Shown here: one piece after another, positions 1 to 9,289 of the stretch | How the letters are laid out: each line of letters begins with the position of its first letter | Numbering within the stretch: the first letter of the stretch is position 1 | Assembly: GCF_025947305.1 (NCBI RefSeq) | Contig: NZ_CP110009.1 | Span: 3,885,501 to 3,949,500 of the forward strand | DNA: 64,000 nt | From: Flavobacterium sp. N3904 | GTDB lineage: Bacteria > Bacteroidota > Bacteroidia > Flavobacteriales > Flavobacteriaceae | Reading direction: 5' to 3' | Program-made: the position numbers and the translations under genes | The notes under the pieces: model-generated | Database searches by the model: none | Told to the model about the DNA's origin: nothing | What the model saw: only the letters and a program-made list of their open reading frames with translations

Positions 1-202
1 CAGCTGGAATCTGCAAAAAAGATTCAGGGAAACAGCCAAAAAATGCGTCATTATTCCACGGAAATGGAAACGATTTTTCTAATTTAATTTCATGAAATTG
101 AACCTTAATTTCATTCGAATTTAAAAGTGGGGTTGCTATTTTTCTGGCAATATTTTCTAATTGTCCCGATTGAGAATAGTAGATTACAAGGACGTTCTTC
201 AT
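1..202 (-). CDS. darA: DarA-like dialkylresorcinol condensing enzyme, N-terminal part
   Basis: Partial gene running off the left edge; its ATG is the CAT at 200-202. The 67 visible residues begin MKNVLVIYYSQSGQLENIA, a flavodoxin-like first strand and loop, and continue with a segment containing FPFPW and FPESFLQIP. I recall this N-terminus from proteins annotated as dialkylresorcinol condensing enzyme DarA of Bacteroidota, which with DarB builds the dialkylresorcinol half of flexirubin. It is the last visible gene of the minus-strand pigment run, 48 bp after the oxidoreductase gene. Family assignment is from memory and only a quarter of the protein is visible. Confidence 0.7.
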   Translation of the reverse strand, partial: MKNVLVIYYSQSGQLENIARKIATPLLNSNEIKVQFHEIKLEKSFPFPWNNDAFFGCFPESFLQIPA

Positions 203-250
203 TTTTTATTTGGTTTAAAAAGCGAATTTAACTTAAAATTATAATTTATA

Positions 251-1906
251 CTAATAGACTTTAAAATCTTTGAAATTTCTTAATTTATGATCTCTTTTTA
301 CGTGAATCCAATCGGGCCAAGTCGAAACATCTTCGGCATCATAAATCCGTAATTTTTGATTGATTTTGTCTTGTAATAATTCGTCGGTTGTACATTTCAA
401 AATTAATGCGGCTGCAGCAACGCCAGAATGTGTAGCTCCTCCCACCCCATGAGAAAGTGTGCTCGCTCCGCAAAGAAATAGATTTTCAATCTCTGATTTG
501 TTTTTATAGGAGAAAGGACCAACTTGATTTAATGTTTTTTCTGTTCCATAAACATTTCCTCTAGTCGAATTAACATAGAATTCATTCGTTTTTGGAGTTC
601 CTAATGCAACCTGAACAATATTTTTTTTCGCACCGGGAATAATTTTTTCAATATTATTCATCAATTTATCAATCACTTTTTCCTTAAAAATTGTATATTC
701 AGGACTGTGATAATCTTCCAAACCATTAAAATCACTCAAATTATCATAATTTACATAAGTCACAACTTCAAAATTATGATACCTCCCGTTGAAACTAACT
801 GGGTCCTTGATTGTTGTACAACTGATAAATACTGCCGGAAATGAATCTCCATCGGCTATTTCATTATTCATTAAATCATCAAAATTGGCATCGTCGTTCT
901 CATCTTTCATCATCCAAATATTTCCAGAATCAATCCCAAACTGAGTGACATCCATATCCAATGTCAAAAATAAAATCAAGGAAGTTACCGAGTATTTCGT
1001 TTTTTCTAATTTCTTAACCAAGCCCTTACTTAAGTTTGGTTTACCAACAAGATTTAAATAAGTAATCGATGGATCGGCATTTGAAATGATATTCTTTGCA
1101 AATATTTTTTGCCCGTTTTTAAGTTGAACTCCTATTGCTTTTTTGTCTTCAATTATAATTTTATCAACATCTTGTTTTACACGAACTTCACCACCATGTC
1201 TTTTTACTCCATTGGTCATTGCCTTTACAATACCGCCACCGCCACCCATGGGATAAAAGCCACCATCAAAATAGTGATTCATAACCGAACAGTGTACTGG
1301 AAAACAAGCCTTTTTAGGTGAAAGCCCATGATCTCCACATTGTATATTCAAAACAGCCTTTAGTAAAGGATCTTTAATGTGCCAACCGATCACTCTTTTT
1401 AATGGAAATAATGAAAATTTACCAAAGTGTTTGGTTCTAAAAGGAACCGTAATATTTTGCCAAAAACCCTTCAAAGTTGGGATTAATTGCAGTTCCTTAT
1501 TTACTCTTTGCACAAGAGTCAAGTATTCTTTTATATTTTTTTCTTCATTTGGAAATCGGGCGACAAGAGTATCTGTTAAATTATTTACTCCCGATGGAAA
1601 ATGAAATGTTTCGTTTCCAATAACACCATGTTCGTAAGCGTATTTATTCATTCGAAAAAAAACCATGTCATTTGCAATTCCAAGGCCTCTGTACAATTCG
1701 TTAGTAGATTGGCCCTCATCGATAAGTCCCACATAATGAACTCCCGGACTAAAACGTTGCCCATTTAAAGTAAAACTATGACTCCAGCCGCCAGGAACAT
1801 AATGTTGCTCCAAAACCAAAACTTTTTGACCGGCTCTCGCCAAACATATTGCGGTGGCTAACCCTCCAACACCAGAACCTATAATAACTGAATCGTATTC
1901 TTCCAT
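251..1906 (-). CDS. FAD-dependent phytoene desaturase / retinol saturase-like oxidoreductase
   Basis: A 551-residue flavoprotein. The N-terminus has the dinucleotide-binding motif GSGVGGLATAICLARAGQKV (about residues 10-29) followed by EQHYVPGG, the FAD-binding signature of the phytoene desaturase/CrtI and all-trans-retinol 13,14-reductase superfamily. The C-terminus has the matching FAD-contact region LFLCGASTLSHGVGGATHSG. Length is normal for the family. It follows the acyltransferase gene in the minus-strand pigment run. A role in oxidising or reducing the polyene chain of flexirubin is inferred from context; substrate is unknown. Confidence 0.85.
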   Translation of the reverse strand: MEEYDSVIIGSGVGGLATAICLARAGQKVLVLEQHYVPGGWSHSFTLNGQRFSPGVHYVGLIDEGQSTNELYRGLGIANDMVFFRMNKYAYEHGVIGNETFHFPSGVNNLTDTLVARFPNEEKNIKEYLTLVQRVNKELQLIPTLKGFWQNITVPFRTKHFGKFSLFPLKRVIGWHIKDPLLKAVLNIQCGDHGLSPKKACFPVHCSVMNHYFDGGFYPMGGGGGIVKAMTNGVKRHGGEVRVKQDVDKIIIEDKKAIGVQLKNGQKIFAKNIISNADPSITYLNLVGKPNLSKGLVKKLEKTKYSVTSLILFLTLDMDVTQFGIDSGNIWMMKDENDDANFDDLMNNEIADGDSFPAVFISCTTIKDPVSFNGRYHNFEVVTYVNYDNLSDFNGLEDYHSPEYTIFKEKVIDKLMNNIEKIIPGAKKNIVQVALGTPKTNEFYVNSTRGNVYGTEKTLNQVGPFSYKNKSEIENLFLCGASTLSHGVGGATHSGVAAAALILKCTTDELLQDKINQKLRIYDAEDVSTWPDWIHVKRDHKLRNFKDFKVY

Positions 1907-1999
1907 AGTTTATTTTTAATAAATCAAAGTAAAAAATAAAGAATTTTTTCGTTACGATTACAGTATTTAACAATCCTTCAATGCTACAAAAAACTGCTT

Positions 2000-2881
2000 T
2001 TAATGGGTATTAGATTCCCAAAAATCAAAATAATTAAACCATTGCAAAGGATATTTTTCCAACATGCCTTCTAGATTTTCTGTATATGCTTTTAGCAATC
2101 CTTTTTCATCACGATGTTTAAAATCGGTTTTTCTGGTATATAAATGATAATGCAAATTAGGCTCTTTCATTACATAAACAAAAACTACGGGTACCTTCAA
2201 TCGGGATGCAATTAAGAAAGGGCCTGCAGGAAATTGTGCCTCTTTATTCAAAAGTTTTTCGGTCAATGATTTTACACCCTCAAAATAACGGTCTCCTGTA
2301 AAACAAACCAATTCGTTTCGAGCCAAAGCAGCATTTATTTCAAAAATATGCGACAAATCATTTTGGATAATAATGAATTTTACGCTCGATTTTTTTGAAA
2401 TGCTTTCGAGGTAGTTTTTTATAGAGGAATGCTCTAAATCAGTAGTAACCAAGTTTATTTGAAAATCAAGATCAATCTCTTCAAAAAAATATTCTGCAAT
2501 TTCAAAATTGCCAATATGGGCGCTGATAAGAACTCCGCCCTGTTTATTGGATAATAACTCTTTTAAAATTTCGGCGCCATCAAATTCATAGGTAAATCTA
2601 TTTCGCATTCCTGCAGCAATGGCGATTTTATCAATAATCGTTTGTCCAAAAGTCAGATAACTTTTGAATACATAACATTTGGCTTTTAGGTAGGAGTATC
2701 CCTGTCTTTTATTAAAATAATAAAAAATGGATTGATTGCTTTTTTTTAGAAATAAAAAATAATAGGAGGCAACAAAATAAAGTAAAAGATAGGCCGATTT
2801 TATACCTGCTTTTTTAATTAAAAATACAAAAATTTGATATCCAAAAACCGTTCCTTTAGACTTGCCATCCCATTGACTCAT
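2000..2881 (-). CDS. LpxL/HtrB-like lysophospholipid acyltransferase family protein
   Basis: A 293-residue protein with a hydrophobic N-terminal stretch (about residues 15-48) and the acyltransferase motif SAHIGNFEIAEYF, an HX4E active site of the lipid A acyltransferase (LpxL/HtrB) family. Its start is 3 bp from the stop of the ACP gene, so the two are probably translationally coupled. LpxL-like acyltransferases are regular members of aryl-polyene and flexirubin clusters, where they are thought to transfer the ACP-bound polyene onto its partner. That role is inferred here. Confidence 0.82.
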   Translation of the reverse strand: MSQWDGKSKGTVFGYQIFVFLIKKAGIKSAYLLLYFVASYYFLFLKKSNQSIFYYFNKRQGYSYLKAKCYVFKSYLTFGQTIIDKIAIAAGMRNRFTYEFDGAEILKELLSNKQGGVLISAHIGNFEIAEYFFEEIDLDFQINLVTTDLEHSSIKNYLESISKKSSVKFIIIQNDLSHIFEINAALARNELVCFTGDRYFEGVKSLTEKLLNKEAQFPAGPFLIASRLKVPVVFVYVMKEPNLHYHLYTRKTDFKHRDEKGLLKAYTENLEGMLEKYPLQWFNYFDFWESNTH

Positions 2882-2884
2882 GAA

Positions 2885-3136
2885 TTAGGCTTTAACTTTT
2901 AATTTATTTTCAATTAAATCATAAAAAGTTTGAAATGTAGAAATACCCACAAAATCAACCTCTACCAGTTTAACACCAAAATTAGATTCTATAGAAACTA
3001 CTAAATCTACATAATCCAAACTATCCAATTGCAAAGTATCTTTCAAGATTGCATCTGGTTGAATATCATCTCCATCTACCTCAAATTCCTCAATTAGGAA
3101 TCCGTTAATTTTTTCTATTATTGCTGCTTTATTCAT
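2885..3136 (-). CDS. Acyl carrier protein
   Basis: An 83-residue acidic protein with the phosphopantetheine attachment motif LDSLDYVDLVVSIE; the modified serine is Ser39. Size and helical pattern match a type II ACP. It lies 70 bp downstream of the ketosynthase gene and directly upstream of the acyltransferase gene, so it is likely the dedicated carrier of the pigment polyene and not the housekeeping AcpP. Confidence 0.92.
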   Translation of the reverse strand: MNKAAIIEKINGFLIEEFEVDGDDIQPDAILKDTLQLDSLDYVDLVVSIESNFGVKLVEVDFVGISTFQTFYDLIENKLKVKA

Positions 3137-3206
3137 GGGGGTTATTTTATATTCTTTTAATGAACAAGTGTGATTTGCATATTATTGGGGTTTCTGACCA
3201 ATCTTG

Positions 3207-4451
3207 TTATATGCCAATTTCGTTGTCTTTATTATATTTCTTAATTATTAATGCCGAATTTGTTCCTCCAAATCCAAAAGAATTCGACAAAAATATATCA
3301 ATTTTTTTGTTTATTGTGGTTTTAACTAAATTTAATTTTGCAGCCTCATCATCGGGGTTTTCCAAATTAATATTTGGTGCAATAAAATCATTTTGCATCA
3401 TCAATACAGAATAGATAACTTCACTCGCCCCTGCCATCCAGCATTCATGACCAGTCATTGATTTTGTAGAACTTACATATGGGTTACTTTCGCCAAACAC
3501 CTCAAAGATGGCCTTAGCTTCATTTCCGTCACCAACAGGAGTTGATGTAGCATGAGCATTAATATAATCAACTTCGCTTGGTGTAATTCCTGCATCATCA
3601 AGTGCTCTTTGCATTGCCAATGAAGGCCCTTCTACATTTGGTGTGGAAATATGTCCTCCATTGGATGAAAATCCATACCCTGTAACTTCGGCGATTATTG
3701 TTGCGCCTCTTTTTATGGCAGATTCGTAAGATTCCAAAATCAAAGTAGCACCACCGCCACTCGGAATTAATCCATCGCGAGTGCTGTCAAAGGGTCTTGA
3801 CGCCGTTTCTGGTTCTTCTTCTCTGGTAGAAAAAACGCCTAATCCGTCAAAACTACTCATAGCATATTTGTTGATTTCCTGCGCGCCTCCGCAAATAATG
3901 ATGTCCTGAAAACCGCTTTTGATTAAAAAGTAAGCCAACCCTATAGAATGAGATCCACTGGCGCAAGCTGCACTAATGGTCAAATTAATCCCTCTCAGTT
4001 TAAAAATCGTAGAAAGATTCATCGTAACAGTAGAATTCATGGATTTAAAAATGGCTCCAGAACCTATCAAAGCAGTATCTTTTTTTTCACGTATAATATC
4101 GGTCGCCTCAATTATTGCTTTAGAAACGCTATCGTTTCCATACATGATTCCAACTTCATTTTCATCAAAAAAAGAATCCTCAATATTGGCATTTTTCAAA
4201 GCTTCAATTGTAGCCATGTATGCATATTCCGTTTCTTCTCCAAGACTAATCCGTTGCCTTCTTGAAAGTAAATTTTTTAAATCCGGTTTGGGAACCATTC
4301 CTGTTAATGCAGAACGAAAACCAAATTCTTTTCGTTCTGGATCCAATACAATTCCAGATTTTCCATTGTACAAGGAATCTTTTACTTCGTCTAAATTTAA
4401 ACCGATACACGAATAAATTCCCATTCCTGTAATGACAACTCTCTTATTCAT
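3207..4451 (-). CDS. Beta-ketoacyl-ACP synthase (FabF/KAS II-like)
   Basis: A 414-residue condensing enzyme starting MNKRVVITGMGIYSCIG. The active-site cysteine is in ISAACASGSHSIG, and the two catalytic histidines are in NAHATSTPVGD and TKSMTGHECWMAGA; the C-terminal NSFGFGGTN is typical. All three members of the Cys-His-His triad are present, so it should be a true condensing enzyme and not a chain-length factor. It sits in the pigment operon 17 bp after the ketoreductase gene, consistent with iterative elongation of the aryl-polyene chain on the neighbouring ACP. Confidence 0.92.
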   Translation of the reverse strand: MNKRVVITGMGIYSCIGLNLDEVKDSLYNGKSGIVLDPERKEFGFRSALTGMVPKPDLKNLLSRRQRISLGEETEYAYMATIEALKNANIEDSFFDENEVGIMYGNDSVSKAIIEATDIIREKKDTALIGSGAIFKSMNSTVTMNLSTIFKLRGINLTISAACASGSHSIGLAYFLIKSGFQDIIICGGAQEINKYAMSSFDGLGVFSTREEEPETASRPFDSTRDGLIPSGGGATLILESYESAIKRGATIIAEVTGYGFSSNGGHISTPNVEGPSLAMQRALDDAGITPSEVDYINAHATSTPVGDGNEAKAIFEVFGESNPYVSSTKSMTGHECWMAGASEVIYSVLMMQNDFIAPNINLENPDDEAAKLNLVKTTINKKIDIFLSNSFGFGGTNSALIIKKYNKDNEIGI

Positions 4452-4468
4452 TTTCTTTTGAGTAATTT

Positions 4469-5200
4469 TTATGAATAAATTCCACCATTTATATTAATAA
4501 CCTCACCTGTAATATAGCTCGATTTTTTTGAAACTAAGAAACTAACCAAATCAGCAACCTCTTCTGCTTCTCCAAAACGATTTACAGGAACCATTTTTAT
4601 AAGTTCCTTTTCGTCAAGATCGCTGGTCATATCTGTTTTTATAAAACCGGGAGCAACAGCATTTACAGTAATTTTCCTTTTGGCCACTTCTTGTGCCAAA
4701 GCTTTTGTAGCTGCTACAACAGCCCCTTTCGCTGCTGAATAATTAGTTTGTCCTGCAGTTCCTTTTACACCCGAAAGCGAAACGATATTTACAATTCTTC
4801 CGTATTTATTGCGTAACATTTTTTGAATAAAAAAATTGGTCACATTAAAAAAACCGTTCAAACTTGTATTCACCACACTCGACCAATCATCCGGGCTCAT
4901 CCACATAAACAATCCGTCTTTTGTAATTCCTGCATTATTGACAATTGCTTCTACAATGGCAGTAGGATTGGCTTCTTGCCAGGAAGTAAGCACTCGTTGC
5001 ACTTCTTCAAAATCAGCAACATTAAATTGTATAATCTCTCCTGTGGCCCCGTTTTCTATTACTTTTTGTAATGTTTGTTCGGCAGCCTCTTTGTTATTTT
5101 GATAATTGATCAAAATATGGTAGTCACTATCTTGGGCTAATTTTTCGCAAATTGCTCTTCCAATCCCCCTTGAACCTCCCGTTACTAATGCACACTTCAT
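4469..5200 (-). CDS. 3-oxoacyl-ACP reductase (FabG-like SDR)
   Basis: A 243-residue short-chain dehydrogenase. The Rossmann motif TGGSRGIGRAI is at the N-terminus, NNAG is present in NAGITKDG, and the catalytic Ser-Tyr-Lys set is in VSLSGVKGTAG and YSAAKGAV. The C-terminus ITGEVININGG is typical of FabG. It lies between the WG-repeat gene and the ketosynthase on the minus strand; in the pigment pathway it would reduce the beta-keto group after each elongation. It could also serve general fatty-acid synthesis, but the context argues for the dedicated copy. Confidence 0.92.
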   Translation of the reverse strand: MKCALVTGGSRGIGRAICEKLAQDSDYHILINYQNNKEAAEQTLQKVIENGATGEIIQFNVADFEEVQRVLTSWQEANPTAIVEAIVNNAGITKDGLFMWMSPDDWSSVVNTSLNGFFNVTNFFIQKMLRNKYGRIVNIVSLSGVKGTAGQTNYSAAKGAVVAATKALAQEVAKRKITVNAVAPGFIKTDMTSDLDEKELIKMVPVNRFGEAEEVADLVSFLVSKKSSYITGEVININGGIYS

Positions 5201-5256
5201 ACTTAAATTTTAGATTGTAGATTTTAGATTGTAGATTATGTACAATTTAAAAAAAA

Positions 5257-6368
5257 TTATTTTTGAAAAGGCTCTGCATTCTCAAACCATTGATTTCCTA
5301 AAACGGAACCATCCGGTTTTAAAAAGCCCCATTTATTTTCGTTTTTCACTCTTGCCAAACCGTTTACGAATCCTTTTTCGTCATCTTTGAAAATCGAAAA
5401 AATACCGCCGGCAGTTATCCCATACTGAGTCGGAATAACCAATTTTCCTGTAGTGTTGATAAACCCCCAATTTTTATCTTTTATAGGAGCTAAACCATCT
5501 GCACTAAAAACCTCAGCATCATTAAAATTCGGTTCTATTACAACCGCTCCTTTCAAATCAATATACCCCCATTTTTTTCCAACTAATACTGGGGCCAAAT
5601 TTTTGGAGAATGCTTTTGCTTTATCAAATTTTGGTTCAATAACCCAATTCCCTTTCAAATCTATGAACCCGATTTTATCGTTCTTTCTCGCATAAGTAAG
5701 ATCTTGAATCAAAAAATCCCAAATTTTATCTGCCCCATCGATAGCAACAAATTTACCTCCAACTACCAAACCAAATGCGGTTCCACTTTTTGCCCAAGTG
5801 ACATTTTTAAAATAATTTCCAACCTCGTCATAAATTATTTCGACAACCACTTTTCCTGTATTGTCAATTATTCCCCAACGATCATTATTTTTTACTCTTG
5901 CAAAACCATTTTCAAATGATTTAATGACATCATATTTTGGTTCTAAAACAATAGCCATTTTATTGTTTATTAAACCGACCTTATCCCCTTGTTTGATAAA
6001 AGTGACTCCATCTCCAAAATCATATATTTTATCAGTGTCCGGTGCTTTTTGAACTTCTCCTTTTTTATTGATATAAACCCATTTTTTGTCTTTAGAAACT
6101 ACACATATTCCATCATGAAAATATTTTGCATCGTCTAATGTTGCCGGTATTGTCAATTCTCCTTTAGTATTGATAAATCCCCATTTTCCGTTATCCTCTA
6201 TAGCTGCCAATCCATCAGAAAAATTCTTGGCTGTCTTATATTTAGGCTGAATTACAAAATCACCTGTTCTTGAAATGTAACCAAATTTTTCGTCTTTTTT
6301 ACCAATGCCAATTCTTGTGCGCTGATAAATTGAACCAATAATACTGAAAACAAAACCAATCTCTTCAT
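5257..6368 (-). pseudogene. WG-repeat exported protein, frameshifted near its N-terminus
   Basis: The intact downstream frame (5257-6210 and further upstream) encodes repeated units of about 23-45 residues containing KWGFINTKGE-type WG motifs, the WG-repeat family. The natural start is most likely the CAT at 6366-6368, giving a signal peptide (MKRLVLFSVLLVQFISAQ) in a different frame. The two frames join if one base is added to the six-T run at 6295-6300 (AAAAAA on the coding strand): the reading then continues through KKDEKFGYISRTGDFVIQP. This is a one-base deletion, a phase-variable run, or a sequencing error. The gene is 34 bp downstream of the ammonia-lyase gene inside the pigment operon; its role there is unknown. 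Confidence 0.75.
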
Positions 6369-6402
6369 ACCTCTAAATTTATAAGATTAATAAAAAAAAC
6401 AA

Positions 6403-7923
6403 CTAATTATGTATCAAATAATCTTTTACTTTTTGTACAAAAGGATACATTACCTGATCTTTTTCAAATCTTGGAATAATCACCCGAATATCATCAAATA
6501 ATTTTCTGGTAGTTGATGATACTTGGTCTTTTTGTTCCAAATAGTCAATAGCTTGAACAATTGTAATCAATTCAATCGCCAATACTTCAAATGCATTTTC
6601 TATCACTTTTGCAGTGATTACGGCTGCATTTGTGCCCATACTTACAATATCCTGATTGTCATTATTGTTTGGAATACTGTGAACATACATCGGATTGGAT
6701 AACATTTGACTCTCGGCAGTTGTTGAAGTCGCTGTAAACTGTACCCCTTGCATCCCAAAATTGAACCCCAAAGTTCCCAAATTTACAAATGGAGGAAGGA
6801 TTTCGTTTATTTTTGAATTCAATAAATAATTCAGCTGGCGTTCGGCAAGCATCGTTAATTTTGTAATTACGATTTTCAGTTTATCCATTTCCAACGAAAT
6901 ATAATCACCGTGAAAATTACCACCATGATACACATGCTGATTTTTTACATCAATAATCGGATTATCGTTTGCCGAATTAAATTCTTCTTCCAATATAGAA
7001 GCCACATTATTTATAGTTTCCAAAACAGGTCCCAAAATTTGTGGCACACAACGCAATGAGTAATACTCTTGCACTTTTTCTTTAAAAATATCTTCGGTGT
7101 TCTCTCCAGAATACAAGTGATCTTCTCTTTTTCTAATCAAAGTACTGTCCGCAAGATTTGTTCGCATTCTTTCGGCCACTTCACGTTGTCCTTTGTGACG
7201 TTTGGTGTTGTTTAATTCTTCCGAAAAATGATCGTCATAAGCCTGAACAATTTCGTTTATTGCACATGAAAATTTCAATGACCAATCCAAAAGTTTTGCA
7301 GCATAATGCACATTCACAACCCCAATTCCTGTCATAACCGAAGTACCATTCATTAATGCAAGGCCTTCGCGAATTTCTACTTGTATAGGCTCTAATTTTT
7401 CAATTTCAAAAACTTCTTGAGTTGATCTTCTTTCTCCTTTATAAAAAACCTCTCCTTCACCAATAAGAACTAAAGCCAAATGTGCCAATTGCACTAAATC
7501 TCCACTAGCGCCAACTCCACCATGTTCAAAAATTAAAGGAGTAATATCTCTATTAATTAATTCTTTCATCAAGCTTATCAAAGATGGGTGAACTCCGGAA
7601 TTACCCAATGATAACGTATTTAATCGTGCCAATATGGCGGCTTTAACACACAAGGCGTTTAATGGTTTCCCAGTACCCGAAGCATGGCTTCGAATTAAAT
7701 TGTATTGCAATTGCAAACGGTCTTCGTCCTTGATTCTGTATTGAGCCATTGGACCGAAACCTGTATTTACACCGTATATAATTTTATTAATCGAAAAGTT
7801 TTTCAAGAATTCAAAACTCTCATTTACCCTGTCGATTACAACAGGACTAATGTCTATTTTTTTATTTCCAAAAATTACTGCTTCAAACTCTTTTAAACTT
7901 AAAAATTCCTTAATTGTATTCAT
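6403..7923 (-). CDS. Tyrosine ammonia-lyase (aromatic amino acid lyase family)
   Basis: A 506-residue aromatic amino acid lyase. The MIO cofactor tripeptide Ala-Ser-Gly is at residues 139-141 in GGVGASGDLVQL, and the active-site stretches GVNTGFG and NPMYVHSIPNNNDNQD are present. The protein matches, as I remember it, the characterised Flavobacterium johnsoniae tyrosine ammonia-lyase over nearly its full length. The reaction is L-tyrosine to 4-coumarate plus ammonia; coumarate supplies the aryl starter of flexirubin. It is the first gene of the minus-strand pigment run and diverges from the methyltransferase gene. Confidence 0.93.
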   Translation of the reverse strand: MNTIKEFLSLKEFEAVIFGNKKIDISPVVIDRVNESFEFLKNFSINKIIYGVNTGFGPMAQYRIKDEDRLQLQYNLIRSHASGTGKPLNALCVKAAILARLNTLSLGNSGVHPSLISLMKELINRDITPLIFEHGGVGASGDLVQLAHLALVLIGEGEVFYKGERRSTQEVFEIEKLEPIQVEIREGLALMNGTSVMTGIGVVNVHYAAKLLDWSLKFSCAINEIVQAYDDHFSEELNNTKRHKGQREVAERMRTNLADSTLIRKREDHLYSGENTEDIFKEKVQEYYSLRCVPQILGPVLETINNVASILEEEFNSANDNPIIDVKNQHVYHGGNFHGDYISLEMDKLKIVITKLTMLAERQLNYLLNSKINEILPPFVNLGTLGFNFGMQGVQFTATSTTAESQMLSNPMYVHSIPNNNDNQDIVSMGTNAAVITAKVIENAFEVLAIELITIVQAIDYLEQKDQVSSTTRKLFDDIRVIIPRFEKDQVMYPFVQKVKDYLIHN

Positions 7924-8147
7924 TCTAACTAGTGTTATTTCTCACTAAATAAATCAAAAATTAATTTTTATTTAGGATATATTGTGGTTAATTTGACGGT
8001 AGCAAATGTAATATAATATCACATATAAATGAATTCCAAAGCTGTTTTTGTTTGACATTCCATTTCATTTCATAAACCATAGAAATTCAAATACTTGTAC
8101 TAAAAATAAGCATAAAAAATAATTAGAAATATATAAAAAAAACTGGA
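7924..8147. promoter_or_regulatory. Divergent promoter region of the pigment genes
   Basis: A 224-bp AT-rich spacer between the divergent ammonia-lyase and methyltransferase genes. On the minus strand, 8003-8010 reads TACATTTG, a match to the Bacteroidota -7 element TAnnTTTG, well placed to drive the ammonia-lyase run. I see no equally good element for the plus-strand gene. Confidence 0.45.
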
Positions 8148-9215
8148 ATGAAAGATTTTGGTTCTGACAAAAAGAATGTAGTTCAAGCGAACTTAGACGC
8201 ACAAAAAATTGCTTTTGCCCCAATTATGTTTCAAGCGGCAAAATCGCTACGTAATTTAGGAATTTTAGAATACCTGTTTAATCATAACAAAGCCGATGCA
8301 AAAACTATTGCAACCACATTGAACTTATCCATCTACGGGGTAAAAGTCCTACTTGAAGCCGGATTAAGTCTCGAAATGGTTTATTTAAAAAACAATGAAT
8401 TTCTACTTACAAAAACAGGATATTTTATTTTACGAGATAAAATGACCAACATCAATATGAATTTTACACAAGATGTAAATTATCTTGCAATGAATCACCT
8501 TGAGGAATCAATTGTAAACGGAAAACCTGAAGGATTAAAAGAATTAGGAAATTGGGATACCGTTTATATGGGGTTATCCGAGTTACCCGAAAAAGCTCAA
8601 AAAAGCTGGTTTGATTTTGACCATTTTTATTCCGATTATACCTTTCCGGATGTCATGCCTATTTTGTTTGGAAATAATCCCAAATCGTTTTTGGATGTAG
8701 GAGGAAATACAGGAAAATTCTCCATGGAATGCGCCAAATACGATCCTACAGTAAAAATCACTATTTTAGATTTGCCCGGTCAAACCAAAATGGCCCGTAA
8801 GAATATTGCAGATGCTGGTCTCGAAAACAGAATTTCGGCTATAGACATCAATTTATTGAACAACAATGACCCATTCCCAAAAGGGTTTGACATTATTTGG
8901 ATGAGTCAGTTTATTGATTGTTTTTCTTTAGAGGAAATTAACGGTATATTTAAAAGAGTGTATGATGCCATGACCCCGGATTCCAGTTTTTATATTTTGG
9001 AAACCTTTTGGGATTTACAAAAATTTCCGGCATCAACTTATAGTTTGCACGCTACTTCTTTGTATTTTACAGCGGTTGCAAATGGCAACAGCCAAATGTT
9101 TCATTCCAAAGATATTCTTAAAGTTATCGAAAAGGCTGGATTTGTGGTCGATGAAATACATGAAATGATCGGAATGAGCCACACATTGATTAAATGTAAA
9201 AAAAAGGTTTTATAA
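8148..9215 (+). CDS. SAM-dependent class I methyltransferase
   Basis: A 355-residue protein with an N-terminal winged-helix/dimerisation-like half (about 1-130) and a C-terminal Rossmann methyltransferase domain. SAM motif I is FLDVGGNTGKFSME (about residues 180-193), followed by an acidic strand end ITILDLPGQ. The arrangement resembles small-molecule O-/C-methyltransferases of the AcmT/caffeate-OMT type. It diverges from the ammonia-lyase gene and precedes the halogenase-like gene, so methylation of the flexirubin aryl head is a reasonable inference. Confidence 0.85.
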   Translation: MKDFGSDKKNVVQANLDAQKIAFAPIMFQAAKSLRNLGILEYLFNHNKADAKTIATTLNLSIYGVKVLLEAGLSLEMVYLKNNEFLLTKTGYFILRDKMTNINMNFTQDVNYLAMNHLEESIVNGKPEGLKELGNWDTVYMGLSELPEKAQKSWFDFDHFYSDYTFPDVMPILFGNNPKSFLDVGGNTGKFSMECAKYDPTVKITILDLPGQTKMARKNIADAGLENRISAIDINLLNNNDPFPKGFDIIWMSQFIDCFSLEEINGIFKRVYDAMTPDSSFYILETFWDLQKFPASTYSLHATSLYFTAVANGNSQMFHSKDILKVIEKAGFVVDEIHEMIGMSHTLIKCKKKVL

Positions 9216-9289
9216 ATTTATAAAACTTTAAATTTGCACAGTCAATGAATTAGGCAGGTTCTTTATATAAAATTAAATTCCAATAAATA

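Noticed and set aside
1109..1604. Small plus-strand ORFs opposite the desaturase-like gene
   Set aside because: They lie antisense to a well-supported gene and lack ribosome-binding sites or recognisable domains. Similar antisense ORFs elsewhere were dropped for the same reason.
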